Part shown: positions 1-9,118 of the stretch, one piece after another
Layout of the letters: each line of letters opens with the position of its first letter
Position numbering within the stretch: the first letter of the stretch is position 1
Assembly: GCA_964418575.1 (NCBI GenBank)
Contig: CAYQMI010000003.1
Location: 1 to 64,000 of the forward strand
DNA from: Glaciecola sp964418575
Lineage (GTDB): Bacteria > Pseudomonadota > Gammaproteobacteria > Enterobacterales > Alteromonadaceae
Length of the DNA: 64,000 nt
Direction: 5' to 3'
The notes under the pieces: model-generated
The model's input: the letters and a program-made list of their open reading frames with translations, nothing else
The model's database searches: none
What the model was told of the DNA's origin: nothing
Made by a program: the position numbers and the translations under genes

Positions 1-45
1 AACAACGCCAGCGATTTATCTAAAAACCCAATAAGCGAGTGCATT

Positions 46-1251
46 ATGTTAGATATTAAACCTATTTTTAATTCATTGCGCCGCTCAAAAGCGGGCGCTG
101 TTATGCTCTTAATCCAAATTGCGATAACCCTCGCGATAGTCAGTAATGCCGCCTTTATTATTGTTGATAGGGTTAAATTTTTACAGCAAGAAACGGGCTA
201 TCCAGAGGAATCGATTTTTTCTTTTACGGTACTAACCTTTGGCGCAGATGTTGACAAAATACAGCAAGCACAAAATGATGAAAGCATGCTGCGCAATTTA
301 CCTGGGGTGGTAAATGCTGTGCATATGAGCGAGATCCCCTTGTCAGGGAGTGGTTCTGCAAGCTCATTTCATTTAGACCCCGACCCGCAAGACAGCAGAG
401 GGGTCCGCGCTGCTTATTCCATGGGCGATGAGAATATCGTTCCCACTTTGGGCGTTAAGATAATAGAAGGTCGAAACTACACTCAAGAAGAAGTAGTAAT
501 TCAGTACGACCCTGCTGAAGTACCCACCGTAGGTTTGGTTTCTAAAGCCTTTGCGGATGAAATGTTCCCAGAGGGGGATGCGTTAGAGAGCACTTTATAT
601 TTCGGGCCGTATCCTTTAAAAGTAATCGGTATTGTAGAGAAAATGAAAGGACCTTGGTTAAAAGACCGAGCATCCGATAACATGATTATTTTTCCGATGG
701 TCACTGAGCAAAATTTTCAAAAATTTGTTGTGAGAACTGAGCCCGGTGAGCGTACTGCCGTGATGAGACAAATTGAGGATTTAATGCTGGCACAAAACGA
801 CCAGCGGGTTATCACAAGTATCAGAGCTATGGATGAATCAAAAGACGATTACAATGCTACTGATATTTTGATGATGCGCATGTTAATCGTGCTTATTTCT
901 GTGCTAGTTTTAGTGACTGCCTTGGGGATATTTGGTCTGACGGTGTTTAATATCAATAAGCGCACAAAGCAAATAGGCACAAGAAGGGCGCTTGGCGCAC
1001 GAAAATCCGATATCGTACGTTACTTTTTAATTGAAAATAGCATAATCTGTGCTTTGGGCTTAGCTATCGGTTCGGTTGCCGCTATTTATGTTGGTCAGGC
1101 GCTGATGCAGCAGTATTCTCTGCCCGCCTTAGATAATAGCTATGTTGTACTGACTGCTGGTTTCGTATTGGTAGTGAGTCTGTTATCAGTATTAATGCCA
1201 GCAATTAAAGCGTCGAATATTTCCCCAAGCGTGGCCACAAGGAGCGTTTAA
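46..1251 (+). CDS. MacB/FtsX-type ABC transporter permease
   Basis: This is an inner-membrane permease subunit of a MacB-like ABC system, the class that couples cytoplasmic ATP hydrolysis to work on the periplasmic side. The 401 residues show one N-terminal membrane helix (about 18-40), a periplasmic MacB_PCD-type domain (about 45-270) and a C-terminal FtsX domain with three helices (about 278-305, 330-355, 370-392). The pattern RTKQIGTRRALGARKSDI between helices 2 and 3 is typical of the family. The reading frame stays open through bases 1-45, so the true start could lie outside the window, but the residues from this Met match a normal family N-terminus. No ATPase gene is visible; it should lie upstream. 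The following regulator and kinase probably control this transporter. The substrate is unknown. Confidence 0.85.
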   Translation: MLDIKPIFNSLRRSKAGAVMLLIQIAITLAIVSNAAFIIVDRVKFLQQETGYPEESIFSFTVLTFGADVDKIQQAQNDESMLRNLPGVVNAVHMSEIPLSGSGSASSFHLDPDPQDSRGVRAAYSMGDENIVPTLGVKIIEGRNYTQEEVVIQYDPAEVPTVGLVSKAFADEMFPEGDALESTLYFGPYPLKVIGIVEKMKGPWLKDRASDNMIIFPMVTEQNFQKFVVRTEPGERTAVMRQIEDLMLAQNDQRVITSIRAMDESKDDYNATDILMMRMLIVLISVLVLVTALGIFGLTVFNINKRTKQIGTRRALGARKSDIVRYFLIENSIICALGLAIGSVAAIYVGQALMQQYSLPALDNSYVVLTAGFVLVVSLLSVLMPAIKASNISPSVATRSV

Positions 1252-1284
1252 CTGTGTTGCTAATAAAAACAATGAGGTTTTTAA

Positions 1285-2616
1285 ATGGATAAAATCCTTA
1301 TTGTCGATGATACAAAGGCAGTGCTTGAAGCGCTGTCTTTGTTGCTAGAAATTCATGGCTATGACACGCTCGTCGCCTCTTCACAGGAGCAAGCGATTGC
1401 TATTATGAACGAGGCACGAGTGTCTCTAGTGATTCAAGATATGAACTTCAGTGCTGATACTACCTCAGGCGATGAAGGTCGTGAGTTGTTTCATCAACTG
1501 CGCGCTCTGCGTCCAAATCTCCCTATTATTCTGATTACCGCATGGACTGATTTAGAACAAGCCATCGCTTTAGTAAAGGCGGGGGCAGCTGACTACATTG
1601 GCAAACCCTGGGACGACCAAAAGCTATTAACTAGCATTGCAAATCTTATTGAGCTGGGTAAATCAAAACAGCTTAGCGACAAACTAAGTCGCGATGAGCA
1701 AACTTATAAAACTAATTTTGACTTAGCACACAAACAAGGTTTGGTTTATGCCAGTGCAGAAATGCAGCGGGTAGTGGATATGGCTCTGCAGCTGGCAAAA
1801 TCAGATGTATCTGCATTAATTACAGGTGCAAACGGCGCTGGTAAAGAAAAGGTAGCAGAGCTAATTCACGCTAATTCACCCTTAAAAGAAAAGCCTTTTA
1901 TTCGAGTAAACTGCGCGGCACTGCCTGCCGACTTGATTGAAGCAGAGTTATTTGGTGCAGAAGCAGGTGCATTTACTGGTGCTCATAAAGCGCGCATAGG
2001 GCGATTTGAGGCCGCGGATGGTGGAACGCTGTTTTTGGATGAAATTGGTACGCTATCCTACGCCGGCCAAACTAAACTATTGAGAGTACTGCAAACCGGG
2101 GAGTTTGAGCGTGTTGGTTCAGTCAAAACGATACGCGTGAATGTACGACTTATTTCAGCCACAAACGCTAATTTACCGGATTTAATACAATCAGGAGAAT
2201 TTAGAGAAGACTTATACTATCGCTTAAATGTAATTGAAGTATATTTGGCGCCTTTGAAGCAGAGAATTGATGATATCCAACCTTTGTTCAAGCATTTTCT
2301 ACCCCAGCGCAGTTTGAGTTTAGCTGCAGAGAATGCGCTTATAGGGCATGCATGGCCAGGGAATGTAAGAGAGTTGCAAAACCTATGTAAGCGCTTAGCC
2401 GTGCTGAAGCCTGAGGGCCTGATTGAACTGGAAGATTTAGGGCTTAATCAAACCATGGCTAACGCGCAGAATGCGCCTGTGCAGGAACCAGATAGGGAAG
2501 CATTGAAAGCTGCCATGAAGCAGTTTGAAGGTGTTATTGCCAAAGTGGCAAGGCATTTTGGCATGAGCAGGCAAGCTTTGTATCGTCGTTTAAATAAATT
2601 CGATATTGAGTACTGA
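1285..2616 (+). CDS. Sigma-54-dependent response regulator (NtrC family)
   Basis: A 443-residue transcriptional activator. It has a receiver domain (1-125, probable phospho-acceptor Asp in IQDMNF), a sigma-54 AAA+ domain (about 150-380) and a C-terminal Fis-type helix-turn-helix (about 400-443). The loop that contacts sigma-54, GAFTGA, is intact, and Walker B reads GGTLFLDEIG. Walker A is unusual, GANGAGKE instead of the common GESGTGKE. A GAGG ribosome site sits 6 nt before the ATG. The gene follows the permease by 33 nt and overlaps the next kinase by one base (TGATG), so the three are probably co-transcribed. By context it should activate a sigma-54 promoter upstream of the ABC genes, outside the window. 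Confidence 0.93.
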   Translation: MDKILIVDDTKAVLEALSLLLEIHGYDTLVASSQEQAIAIMNEARVSLVIQDMNFSADTTSGDEGRELFHQLRALRPNLPIILITAWTDLEQAIALVKAGAADYIGKPWDDQKLLTSIANLIELGKSKQLSDKLSRDEQTYKTNFDLAHKQGLVYASAEMQRVVDMALQLAKSDVSALITGANGAGKEKVAELIHANSPLKEKPFIRVNCAALPADLIEAELFGAEAGAFTGAHKARIGRFEAADGGTLFLDEIGTLSYAGQTKLLRVLQTGEFERVGSVKTIRVNVRLISATNANLPDLIQSGEFREDLYYRLNVIEVYLAPLKQRIDDIQPLFKHFLPQRSLSLAAENALIGHAWPGNVRELQNLCKRLAVLKPEGLIELEDLGLNQTMANAQNAPVQEPDREALKAAMKQFEGVIAKVARHFGMSRQALYRRLNKFDIEY

Positions 2617-3944
2617 TGGCGCTAAAACTTATCCATCGCGTGTATATTTTTGCTGGCCTAATCTGCACTTTGGCTATTATTTTAGTCGCCTATTTACTGC
2701 CGTGGGAACCCACTTATAAAGTTGTTTTTGCTGGCTTTATTTATGCTATCGGCGCTGCGCTCACTCATCTTATGTTTAAAGATGTCGATGCGGGGCTTGA
2801 AGCTTTAAAAATTGGGTTGTTAAACCTAAAAGACGGCGAGTTTTCAAGCACTTTAGCCCATAACAGCGAAGATGAGCTCGGTTACATGTGCCAACTGTAT
2901 AATCAGACTGTTGAGCAAATGATGCATGAGAAACGTTGGTTGTACCAACGCGAACTGTTGCTTGATAAAATCACGCAAAGCTCTCCAGAAGCGCTATTTT
3001 TGGTCGATCACAATCAGCAAGTTGTATTCAGTAATATTGCCGCAAGGCGGTTTTTTAATATTCAACATGGCCTAGAAGGCAGTAACTTAACCGAGCTTTT
3101 GATTGACGCACCTAGCGGCTTGCAAAGTGCGATTGAAATTGCAAAAGATGGCTTGTTTAGCATAGATGTGCAGGTGAATAAGCTGGGCAGTGAAAATCAA
3201 ACTTGGCATATGTCTACAGGCAATTTTGTGCTCAATAATCAAAAGCACAAACTGTATATTCTTAAGCAAATGACCAGAGAGTTGAGTCGCCAGGAAGTCG
3301 CAGTTTGGAAAAAAGTCATACGGGTTATTAGTCATGAACTAAATAATAGTTTGGGTCCCATATCCTCAATGTTGCACAGCGGCCGAATTTTGAGTCTAAA
3401 CGTCAAAGAGGATCGACTAGCTCGTGTTTTCTCAACTATTGATGAGCGCATAAAACACCTAAGTGAATTTGTGCAAGGCTATGGAAGATTTGCAAAAATT
3501 CCAGAGCCGAAGATAGAAAAGCTAAGTAGCCTCACGCTTTTGCAGTCTTTGTCAGAACAATGGCGTTTCAAATATGACACAGAGCAAGACCTTGAGCTTT
3601 ACGCAGATCCGTCTCAGCTGGAGCAACTGCTGATCAATTTAATAAAAAATGCGCATGAATCAGGCTCGCCATTAGAACAAATTGAGCTTCAAATCAGCAT
3701 TAATAAATCAAAACAAGAATCTCAAATACTGGTAATAGACGCAGGAAAAGGCGTTGCGAGTGCCTCATTAAATAGTGTACTTATTCCTTTTTATTCAACT
3801 AAAGCCAACGGCAGCGGTTTGGGCCTCGCCCTTTGCCGGGAGATTGTAGAGGCGCATCACGGTAATATTTCAATTAATAATAGAGAGTCTGGTGGTCTAA
3901 TTGTAAGGGTCACGCTTCCTTTGTTTAGTAAGTTAGGTAATTGA
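2616..3944 (+). CDS. Membrane sensor histidine kinase (NtrY/PAS type)
   Basis: The 442-residue partner of the preceding NtrC-type regulator. Two N-terminal membrane helices (about 8-28 and 33-53) with almost no periplasmic loop are followed by a HAMP-like linker, a PAS-like domain (about 115-215), a dimerisation/phosphoacceptor helix with VISHELNNSLGP, and a GHKL ATPase domain with NLIKNAHESG and GSGLGLALCREIVEAHHG. The lack of a sizeable periplasmic domain suggests it senses a membrane or cytoplasmic signal. The start codon overlaps the regulator stop codon, which indicates translational coupling. The signal is unknown. Confidence 0.92.
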   Translation: MALKLIHRVYIFAGLICTLAIILVAYLLPWEPTYKVVFAGFIYAIGAALTHLMFKDVDAGLEALKIGLLNLKDGEFSSTLAHNSEDELGYMCQLYNQTVEQMMHEKRWLYQRELLLDKITQSSPEALFLVDHNQQVVFSNIAARRFFNIQHGLEGSNLTELLIDAPSGLQSAIEIAKDGLFSIDVQVNKLGSENQTWHMSTGNFVLNNQKHKLYILKQMTRELSRQEVAVWKKVIRVISHELNNSLGPISSMLHSGRILSLNVKEDRLARVFSTIDERIKHLSEFVQGYGRFAKIPEPKIEKLSSLTLLQSLSEQWRFKYDTEQDLELYADPSQLEQLLINLIKNAHESGSPLEQIELQISINKSKQESQILVIDAGKGVASASLNSVLIPFYSTKANGSGLGLALCREIVEAHHGNISINNRESGGLIVRVTLPLFSKLGN

Positions 3945-3955
3945 CTCACTTAAGC

Positions 3956-4876
3956 TTAAGAGCCAAACACCGACCAACCCGTTTTACTTGCCAGCATCTC
4001 TAAGGCTTGTGTGCCTAATTTGCTATTGCCAATGGTGTCTAAGCCGGGAGACCAAACGGCAATTGACGCCTTTCCTGGAGCCACTGCAAGTATTCCTCCG
4101 CCTACACCGCTTTTGCCTGGTAGGCCTACTCGATAGGCAAACTCCCCTGAACCATCGTAGTGCCCACACGTCAGCATGAGTGCATTGATGCGCTTGGCGC
4201 GCTTAGCCGATACCACCGCATAGCCTGTTTCTGGGTTGACGCCATTGTTTGCTAAAAAAAGTCCGGCTTTCGCAAGCTGCTTTGTATTCATCGCAATAGA
4301 ACAATGATGAAAATAGGTGCCCAATACTTTTTCAACAGGGCTCTCAAAATGTCCAAATGAAGCCATGAAATATGCGAGAGCGCTGTTTCTGGCGCCGGTA
4401 TCAAGTTCAGACTTGACGACTTTCTCATCTATTGAGATGCTTTCGTCGTTTGCTAATAGCCGAATAAAGCGCATGATTTCACCCAGCGCTTCTTTTGGCT
4501 CATGACCTTGCATAATGACGTCTGCAATTGCTATTGCACCTGCATTTATAAAAGGATTACGGGGTCTACCGTACTCATGCTCTAGCTGCACGATAGAGTT
4601 AAATGGGTCGCCAGATGGTTCGCGGCCAACTCTTGCCCAAACGTTCTCTCCCATTTTCCCTAACGCTAGGGTTAAAGTGAAAACTTTCGATATACTTTGA
4701 ATGGAAAATAGTTCATCAGCACATCCCGCGCTGTATACCTCTTGGTTAGGCAGTGCAACCGTAATAGCAAATTGGTTTGGGTCTACTTCAGCGAGTTGAG
4801 GTATGTAAGTAGCCACTTTTCCTTTATCGCTTGTTTCCAGCATCTCTTGTGCTATGTCATCTAACAATTTCTGCAC
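3956..4876 (-). CDS. glsA: Glutaminase
   Basis: A 306-residue serine-dependent glutaminase that hydrolyses L-glutamine to glutamate and ammonia in the cytoplasm. Length and motifs fit the bacterial GlsA/YbaS family: the nucleophile motif SISK, the block GRPRNPFINAGAI, the Tyr-containing FHHCS segment, and the C-terminal GLPGKSGVGGGI loop. It is the third gene of a minus-strand run and overlaps the stop codon of the NarL-type regulator by one base. A glutaminase translated together with a two-component pair is uncommon. It suggests the pair controls glutamine use or glutamate-based acid or osmotic response. That link is inference from gene order only. Confidence 0.93.
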   Translation of the reverse strand: MQKLLDDIAQEMLETSDKGKVATYIPQLAEVDPNQFAITVALPNQEVYSAGCADELFSIQSISKVFTLTLALGKMGENVWARVGREPSGDPFNSIVQLEHEYGRPRNPFINAGAIAIADVIMQGHEPKEALGEIMRFIRLLANDESISIDEKVVKSELDTGARNSALAYFMASFGHFESPVEKVLGTYFHHCSIAMNTKQLAKAGLFLANNGVNPETGYAVVSAKRAKRINALMLTCGHYDGSGEFAYRVGLPGKSGVGGGILAVAPGKASIAVWSPGLDTIGNSKLGTQALEMLASKTGWSVFGS

Positions 4877-5520
4877 TAAATTAGACCTTGTTCAATTGCT
4901 TTTAATACAGCTCGAGTTCGGTCTCGAACGCCTAGCTTAGCAAGTATACTAGATACTTGATTCTTGATGGTACCTTGCGAGCGAAACAAGCTATCGGCCA
5001 TTTCTTTATTGCTGCAGCCTGCAGCCATCAATCGAAGGATTTCAGTTTCACGAGGTGAGAGCGGTTCAGGGCTTTCAGCCGATTCGAAAGTTGATGCTTT
5101 GCCTTGCAGGCCCGCAATTAATCTTTCAGTGATAGCTGGTTGTATTAAGGTTTTACCAGCGTGCACCGTTTCAATGCTTTGCACCAGCGTATCGAGGGAT
5201 ACATCTTTAAGCAGATAGCCTTTAGCGCCAGCTTTTATTGCATGCATAACAGATTCATGATCATCGAATGTTGTAAGCATGATAACGGGAGGCGCATTTT
5301 CATTTTGGTTTAGTTCACGCAATGCCTCTATTCCACTCATAACCGGCATCCTTATATCCATAAGAATCAATTCAATATCGGGATGTAGTTTTTGTTTATC
5401 AATGGCTGTTTGGCCGTTCTCAGCCTCAGCAACAACCTCTACTTTATCCGATAGAGCTAGCAGGCTTTTGATACCTTCTCGCACCAACATTTGATCATCT
5501 ACAAGCATTAGTTTAATCAT
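4876..5520 (-). CDS. NarL/LuxR-type response regulator
   Basis: A 214-residue DNA-binding response regulator. The receiver domain (1-120) shows VDDQ, the phospho-acceptor motif LMDIRMP and the conserved KAGAKGYLLKD segment. The C-terminal LuxR helix-turn-helix (about 150-210) reads PLSPRETEILRLMAAG followed by NKEMADSLF. It overlaps the upstream kinase by 4 nt and the downstream glutaminase by 1 nt, which places all three in one translationally coupled operon. It is the expected partner of the DesK-like kinase. Confidence 0.93.
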   Translation of the reverse strand: MIKLMLVDDQMLVREGIKSLLALSDKVEVVAEAENGQTAIDKQKLHPDIELILMDIRMPVMSGIEALRELNQNENAPPVIMLTTFDDHESVMHAIKAGAKGYLLKDVSLDTLVQSIETVHAGKTLIQPAITERLIAGLQGKASTFESAESPEPLSPRETEILRLMAAGCSNKEMADSLFRSQGTIKNQVSSILAKLGVRDRTRAVLKAIEQGLI

Positions 5521-6668
5521 GCTATTTGCTCGTCTGCATACGGAATAAGAATCTCGGTTATAAGTGAGTCTGCTTGCAATACAAAATCTATTTTTCCGCT
5601 CAGTAGTTCAATACGCTCTTGCATGCCTTTTAAGCCGTTACCAAGCACTAACTTACTTGGCATTCTCCCTTCGCTTTGAATTTTTAAGCTCAAATCTTGA
5701 TTTTGTTGGGACACGTAAATTGATAACTTTTTACCGTGTGCATGCTTAATTGTATTGGTTATGGATTCTTGGATGCATTTCATCAGCGTGTCTGCAATCT
5801 CAATGTCGTCGATGCGTAGCGTATCACTAAAATTTAAATCGATATTGAGCGAAGGCACTTGCTCAGCCATGCTTTTAATTGCTGACTGTAAATCGACCTG
5901 GCTTTTATCGCGTATATCGCTAACCGCTTCGCGTACATCACTAAGCAGTAGTTTTGCGAGCTGATGACATTGGTCTATATTTTGTTTTACGTCCCCTTCA
6001 GCTTTGATGCTCGCTACCTGCAAGTTTATAGTAAGCGCGGTTAAGTGATGGCCTAGCAAATCATGGATATTGCGAGCAATGCGCACTCGCTCGCTTTGTT
6101 TACTCGCCTCCCGAAGAAGTGCCTGCGTGCTCACCAATTGCCGATTGCTCTCTTCTGCTTTCTCGCGTGCGAGCCTTTCATTTACGGTCGAGTTAACCAT
6201 GATGATGGCGAACATGTTGAATGTCCAAAACAACGACGCTGTTAAAAAGACATATTCATTTCCCCAGTAATAGGTGTACACGAAGTACAGAGGCAATGAC
6301 GCAATAGTACCAATAACAAGAGCTCGCTTAACATTCATGAAATAGGGCAAAGCGCCGGAAATTATACCCAGTAGAATGCTATTGAATGATAGTGGAACGG
6401 TGAAATAAATGCCGAGTACTATCGCAAAAAGTATGCAGAGCATTGCGACTCGATATTTCGTATCGTCTATATAATCTCGTTCCCGAATCATCAGCAGCCA
6501 AAGCACTATATAAGTCACATACAGACTTGCAGCCAACAAGATATGAGAGCTCGGGAAATCGTTATTGTGCATAACAAAGAGGCTCATACCAGTTACTACC
6601 GCCCACGTAACAATGCCTGAGACTTTGTCTAGGGAAAACACATCTTTGATTTTTGAATAGCTTAGCAT
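5517..6668 (-). CDS. DesK/HisKA_3-type sensor histidine kinase
   Basis: A membrane sensor kinase of 383 residues when started at the ATG at 6668. That ATG follows an AAGG ribosome site by 7 nt; a longer reading to 6698 has no such site. Several hydrophobic helices span roughly residues 15-175, then a coiled segment leads to the HisKA_3 phosphoacceptor RIARNIHDLLGHHL and a short ATPase domain with CIQESITNTIKHAHG and GNGLKGMQERIELL. This architecture matches membrane-sensing kinases such as DesK. It heads the kinase-regulator-glutaminase operon. The signal is not evident; the multi-helix input domain suggests membrane state or a lipophilic ligand. Confidence 0.88.
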   Translation of the reverse strand: MLSYSKIKDVFSLDKVSGIVTWAVVTGMSLFVMHNNDFPSSHILLAASLYVTYIVLWLLMIRERDYIDDTKYRVAMLCILFAIVLGIYFTVPLSFNSILLGIISGALPYFMNVKRALVIGTIASLPLYFVYTYYWGNEYVFLTASLFWTFNMFAIIMVNSTVNERLAREKAEESNRQLVSTQALLREASKQSERVRIARNIHDLLGHHLTALTINLQVASIKAEGDVKQNIDQCHQLAKLLLSDVREAVSDIRDKSQVDLQSAIKSMAEQVPSLNIDLNFSDTLRIDDIEIADTLMKCIQESITNTIKHAHGKKLSIYVSQQNQDLSLKIQSEGRMPSKLVLGNGLKGMQERIELLSGKIDFVLQADSLITEILIPYADEQIA

Positions 6669-6859
6669 CGTAAACCTTATTGTTACCTTAAGCCTCAAGA
6701 CTAGCAGGTAATAAACTGCGATGAATATAGGTAAAAAGTCACAAATAATAATATGACCAATGGCACTTATTCTTCATAGCCTAGGTTTGTAAAGTATTGC
6801 TCATAATCAAATAAGGCAGCAAAGTTGCTTTTATCAGTCCTTACCTAACAGGAGTTATT

Positions 6860-7621
6860 ATGGCACAGCTTCACTCTTTTACTTTCATTCTTCATATTAT
6901 ATTTGGTTCTATCGCGTTGGTACTATTTTGGGTGCCAATATTTACTAAAAAAGGGCAATTGAATCACCGCAAATTTGGCCAGTATTATAAAAATGCTATG
7001 TATGCAGTAGCGCTCACTGGCGTAATTATGGCGATGCTGGTATTAGGTGCACCATTAACAATTAAGCATGAGTATGCAAATCATCAACATGCTGGTGAGA
7101 TTGCAGAGACCTTTCGCTACTTTAGTATGTTTTTGCTGTACTTAGCCCTTTTGAACTTTACCGCTACTCGTCATGGCATTGAAGTGCTCAGAATAAAAGA
7201 CGCGAGAAATGCCCTGCGAAGATTCAATTACATCATACCAATCTGGGCGCTAACTTTGGGTGGAACAGGAATATTTGCCATGGGTTTATTGCGTGAAAAT
7301 ACCCTATTTATGATCTTCGGTATTTTCGGAAGTATTATCGGCGGACTTATGCTTAGATATTGCTTGCGTCAAAACGTGCCAAAAAACACTTGGATCCTCG
7401 AACATATTGGTAGCATGATCGGTTCAGGGATTGGCGCATACACTGCTTTCCTTGCATTTGGCGGTCGTACTCTGTTTAGTGAATTAGGACAATGGCAGAT
7501 GGTGTTTTGGATAGCGCCCGGTGTTATCGGCGCTACAGCGTCCTATTTATTTTGTAAGCGCTACGAGAAAGTGTTCAAAATCAATGCGCGCGCAGTGAGT
7601 ACAAATGTAGCAAATAATTAA
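6860..7621 (+). CDS. Multi-pass membrane protein of unknown function
   Basis: A 253-residue integral membrane protein with about seven hydrophobic segments. An AGGAG ribosome site lies 6 nt before the ATG. The first segment contains LHIIFGSIALVLFW followed by KKGQLNHRKFGQYYKNAM. A His-containing helix next to a G-x-NHRKFG-type loop resembles DUF2306-like membrane proteins, but I cannot assign it firmly. It stands alone, divergent from the kinase operon and convergent with the TerB-like gene. No function is proposed. Confidence 0.7.
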   Translation: MAQLHSFTFILHIIFGSIALVLFWVPIFTKKGQLNHRKFGQYYKNAMYAVALTGVIMAMLVLGAPLTIKHEYANHQHAGEIAETFRYFSMFLLYLALLNFTATRHGIEVLRIKDARNALRRFNYIIPIWALTLGGTGIFAMGLLRENTLFMIFGIFGSIIGGLMLRYCLRQNVPKNTWILEHIGSMIGSGIGAYTAFLAFGGRTLFSELGQWQMVFWIAPGVIGATASYLFCKRYEKVFKINARAVSTNVANN

Positions 7622-7654
7622 GAGGTGTATCTTGCGAGTTTTAGCCTGCTTGCT

Positions 7655-8047
7655 TTACGCAACCAAACCCTTCGCTAAAACTCTATTGGATAAAAGTGAA
7701 AGTAGCTCAAGCTCTTCATCGCTTCTCTTTCCGTCGGCGGCGGTTATATCCATTGCCACTTCAAATGATTTCGCCGCGTCTATGTTAAGGTCATTACCTA
7801 AGGCTTTAAGATATTCGCGGGCGTTTCTTGTAGAAATAGCTTCTCTGGCTTCGTGAATCGCTTGATTGATAAAACTCGGTAAGACTGTACCGCTGCTCCA
7901 TTCAAGTGATTGAGCGACACTGTCAAAGTAATCTTGTTCGGTGAGGGTTACTTTTCCGTCGATTTGATAAAATAAAACCGCCATTCTCACGAGTGCTTCA
8001 TTAAACCGCTGCTTTTTAGCACGTGCGTACTCAAGTTCGTTTGACAT
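7655..8047 (-). CDS. TerB-like small acidic protein
   Basis: A predicted cytoplasmic, all-helical protein of 130 residues. It has the TerB-type layout: an N-terminal helix followed by two related Asp-containing loops, YQIDGKVTLTEQDYF near the N-terminus and DITAADGKRSDEELELL near the C-terminus. The spacing of the (I/A)DGK loops resembles TerB/DjlA-N metal-binding proteins. The ATG at 8047 follows a GGTGA site; a GTG at 8056 is an alternative. It lies on the same strand as, and 56 nt downstream of, the WYL regulator, so the two may be co-transcribed. Tellurite resistance should not be assumed; most single TerB proteins have no known role. Confidence 0.65.
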   Translation of the reverse strand: MSNELEYARAKKQRFNEALVRMAVLFYQIDGKVTLTEQDYFDSVAQSLEWSSGTVLPSFINQAIHEAREAISTRNAREYLKALGNDLNIDAAKSFEVAMDITAADGKRSDEELELLSLLSNRVLAKGLVA

Positions 8048-8103
8048 ATCAATCACCGTAAAATATTTGTCAGTGTAAGACCCAATTTACTCGTTCAGGT
8101 TCC

Positions 8104-9009
8104 CTAATTTATCCGAAAACCTGGTGCTATTTGGGGATTTTCAATGTGATCAAGTACTTGCGTGTTTTTTAGGGCAAGTTGGCAGCCCTGATTCAAAATT
8201 CTTGCGTCACTGGAGCAGTCTACTTGCCACTGCCTGAGAATATATGCCGCTAACGCAGCTCTTACGCGCATCGATTTTTCGCCGTTTTGCATGGCAAAGT
8301 CCATTTCGATGGCTCGGGGGTTATCGATACTCGGATGAGGTATGAGCACGAGATCTACAAAACTGTTAAATTGCAAATCTGCTTTTGCTAATTCATGGCT
8401 TTCGCTACTTGCACCGAGTTCGGTAACTTCAGTAAAGCGCGTGCAAACAAAATCTCTAAAGGATTTTGTTTTGCCATCAAAGCCTCTAACATGCCACCGA
8501 TGGCCGTTGTTGATCATAGCGTGGGGCACTAAGCGGCGCTGGCGTTCGCCAGAACTTACTGAAACATATTTGGCGATGCAAGCCTGTTGATTGTGAATGG
8601 CGCGCATCAGCGTAGCAATAATTTCTACGTCTGGGTGAATGAGTTGTATAGCTTCAAAGCAATGGGTGGATGGCAGGGAGTCGCTAATTATCCCATCGCT
8701 AAAACCTTTGCTTACAGATTGTAAAATTGCATCTGCGGTAAATGCGAATAGCGGTTTAAAATCGCTTGTTCGATAATATTGCTTGGTTGAATGATCCAAA
8801 GCTAAATTATGTTCTGCAATTTCTCTGTATGCTGCAAAGTCACGAGTGCTGGCCGCAAGCCCCGTTTTGAAACGAGAAATAATATCGCCACGAGAAATTT
8901 TGCCAAAAAATTGCAGGTTAAAATCGATAAACGCCAATCGCTCTCTTTGCGAAAGTGACAGTTTATTCAAGTGTTGTTCGATTAGGTCATGAGTGGCCGA
9001 CAGGGTCAT
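8104..9009 (-). CDS. WYL-domain transcriptional regulator (BrxR/CapW-like)
   Basis: A 301-residue protein with an N-terminal winged-helix region (about 10-75, including KISRGDIISRFKTGLAASTRDF), a WYL domain (about 130-205) and a C-terminal WCX-like extension. The WYL strand reads HRWHVRGFDGKTKSFRDFVCTRFTEV in two halves around a Gly, with the (R/W)HVR and F(R)DFV patterns typical of BrxR/CapW regulators. Such proteins are ligand-responsive repressors often found beside anti-phage systems. No BREX or CBASS gene is seen here; the only same-strand neighbour is the TerB-like gene. Confidence 0.82.
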   Translation of the reverse strand: MTLSATHDLIEQHLNKLSLSQRERLAFIDFNLQFFGKISRGDIISRFKTGLAASTRDFAAYREIAEHNLALDHSTKQYYRTSDFKPLFAFTADAILQSVSKGFSDGIISDSLPSTHCFEAIQLIHPDVEIIATLMRAIHNQQACIAKYVSVSSGERQRRLVPHAMINNGHRWHVRGFDGKTKSFRDFVCTRFTEVTELGASSESHELAKADLQFNSFVDLVLIPHPSIDNPRAIEMDFAMQNGEKSMRVRAALAAYILRQWQVDCSSDARILNQGCQLALKNTQVLDHIENPQIAPGFRIN

Positions 9010-9118
9010 TACTCACCATTTATGCTACTGTTGATTTGTACAGAGTGTACTGGATGTATAATCAGTGTGCAATCATTTTGATTACTATAGTGCTGCAGGT
9101 CTAATAATAAGGCTTGAG

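Noticed and set aside
3949..3960. 12-bp palindrome CTTAAGCTTAAG between convergent genes
   Set aside because: Short, partly inside the glsA stop region, without a loop or T-run; probably chance.
6754..6772. TGGCAC resembling a sigma-54 -24 element upstream of the membrane protein gene
   Set aside because: The expected GC at the -12 element is missing (CTTCA instead of TTGCA-like).
7655..9009. Tellurite-resistance operon
   Set aside because: Only a single TerB-like protein is present; TerC, TerD and TerZ relatives are absent.
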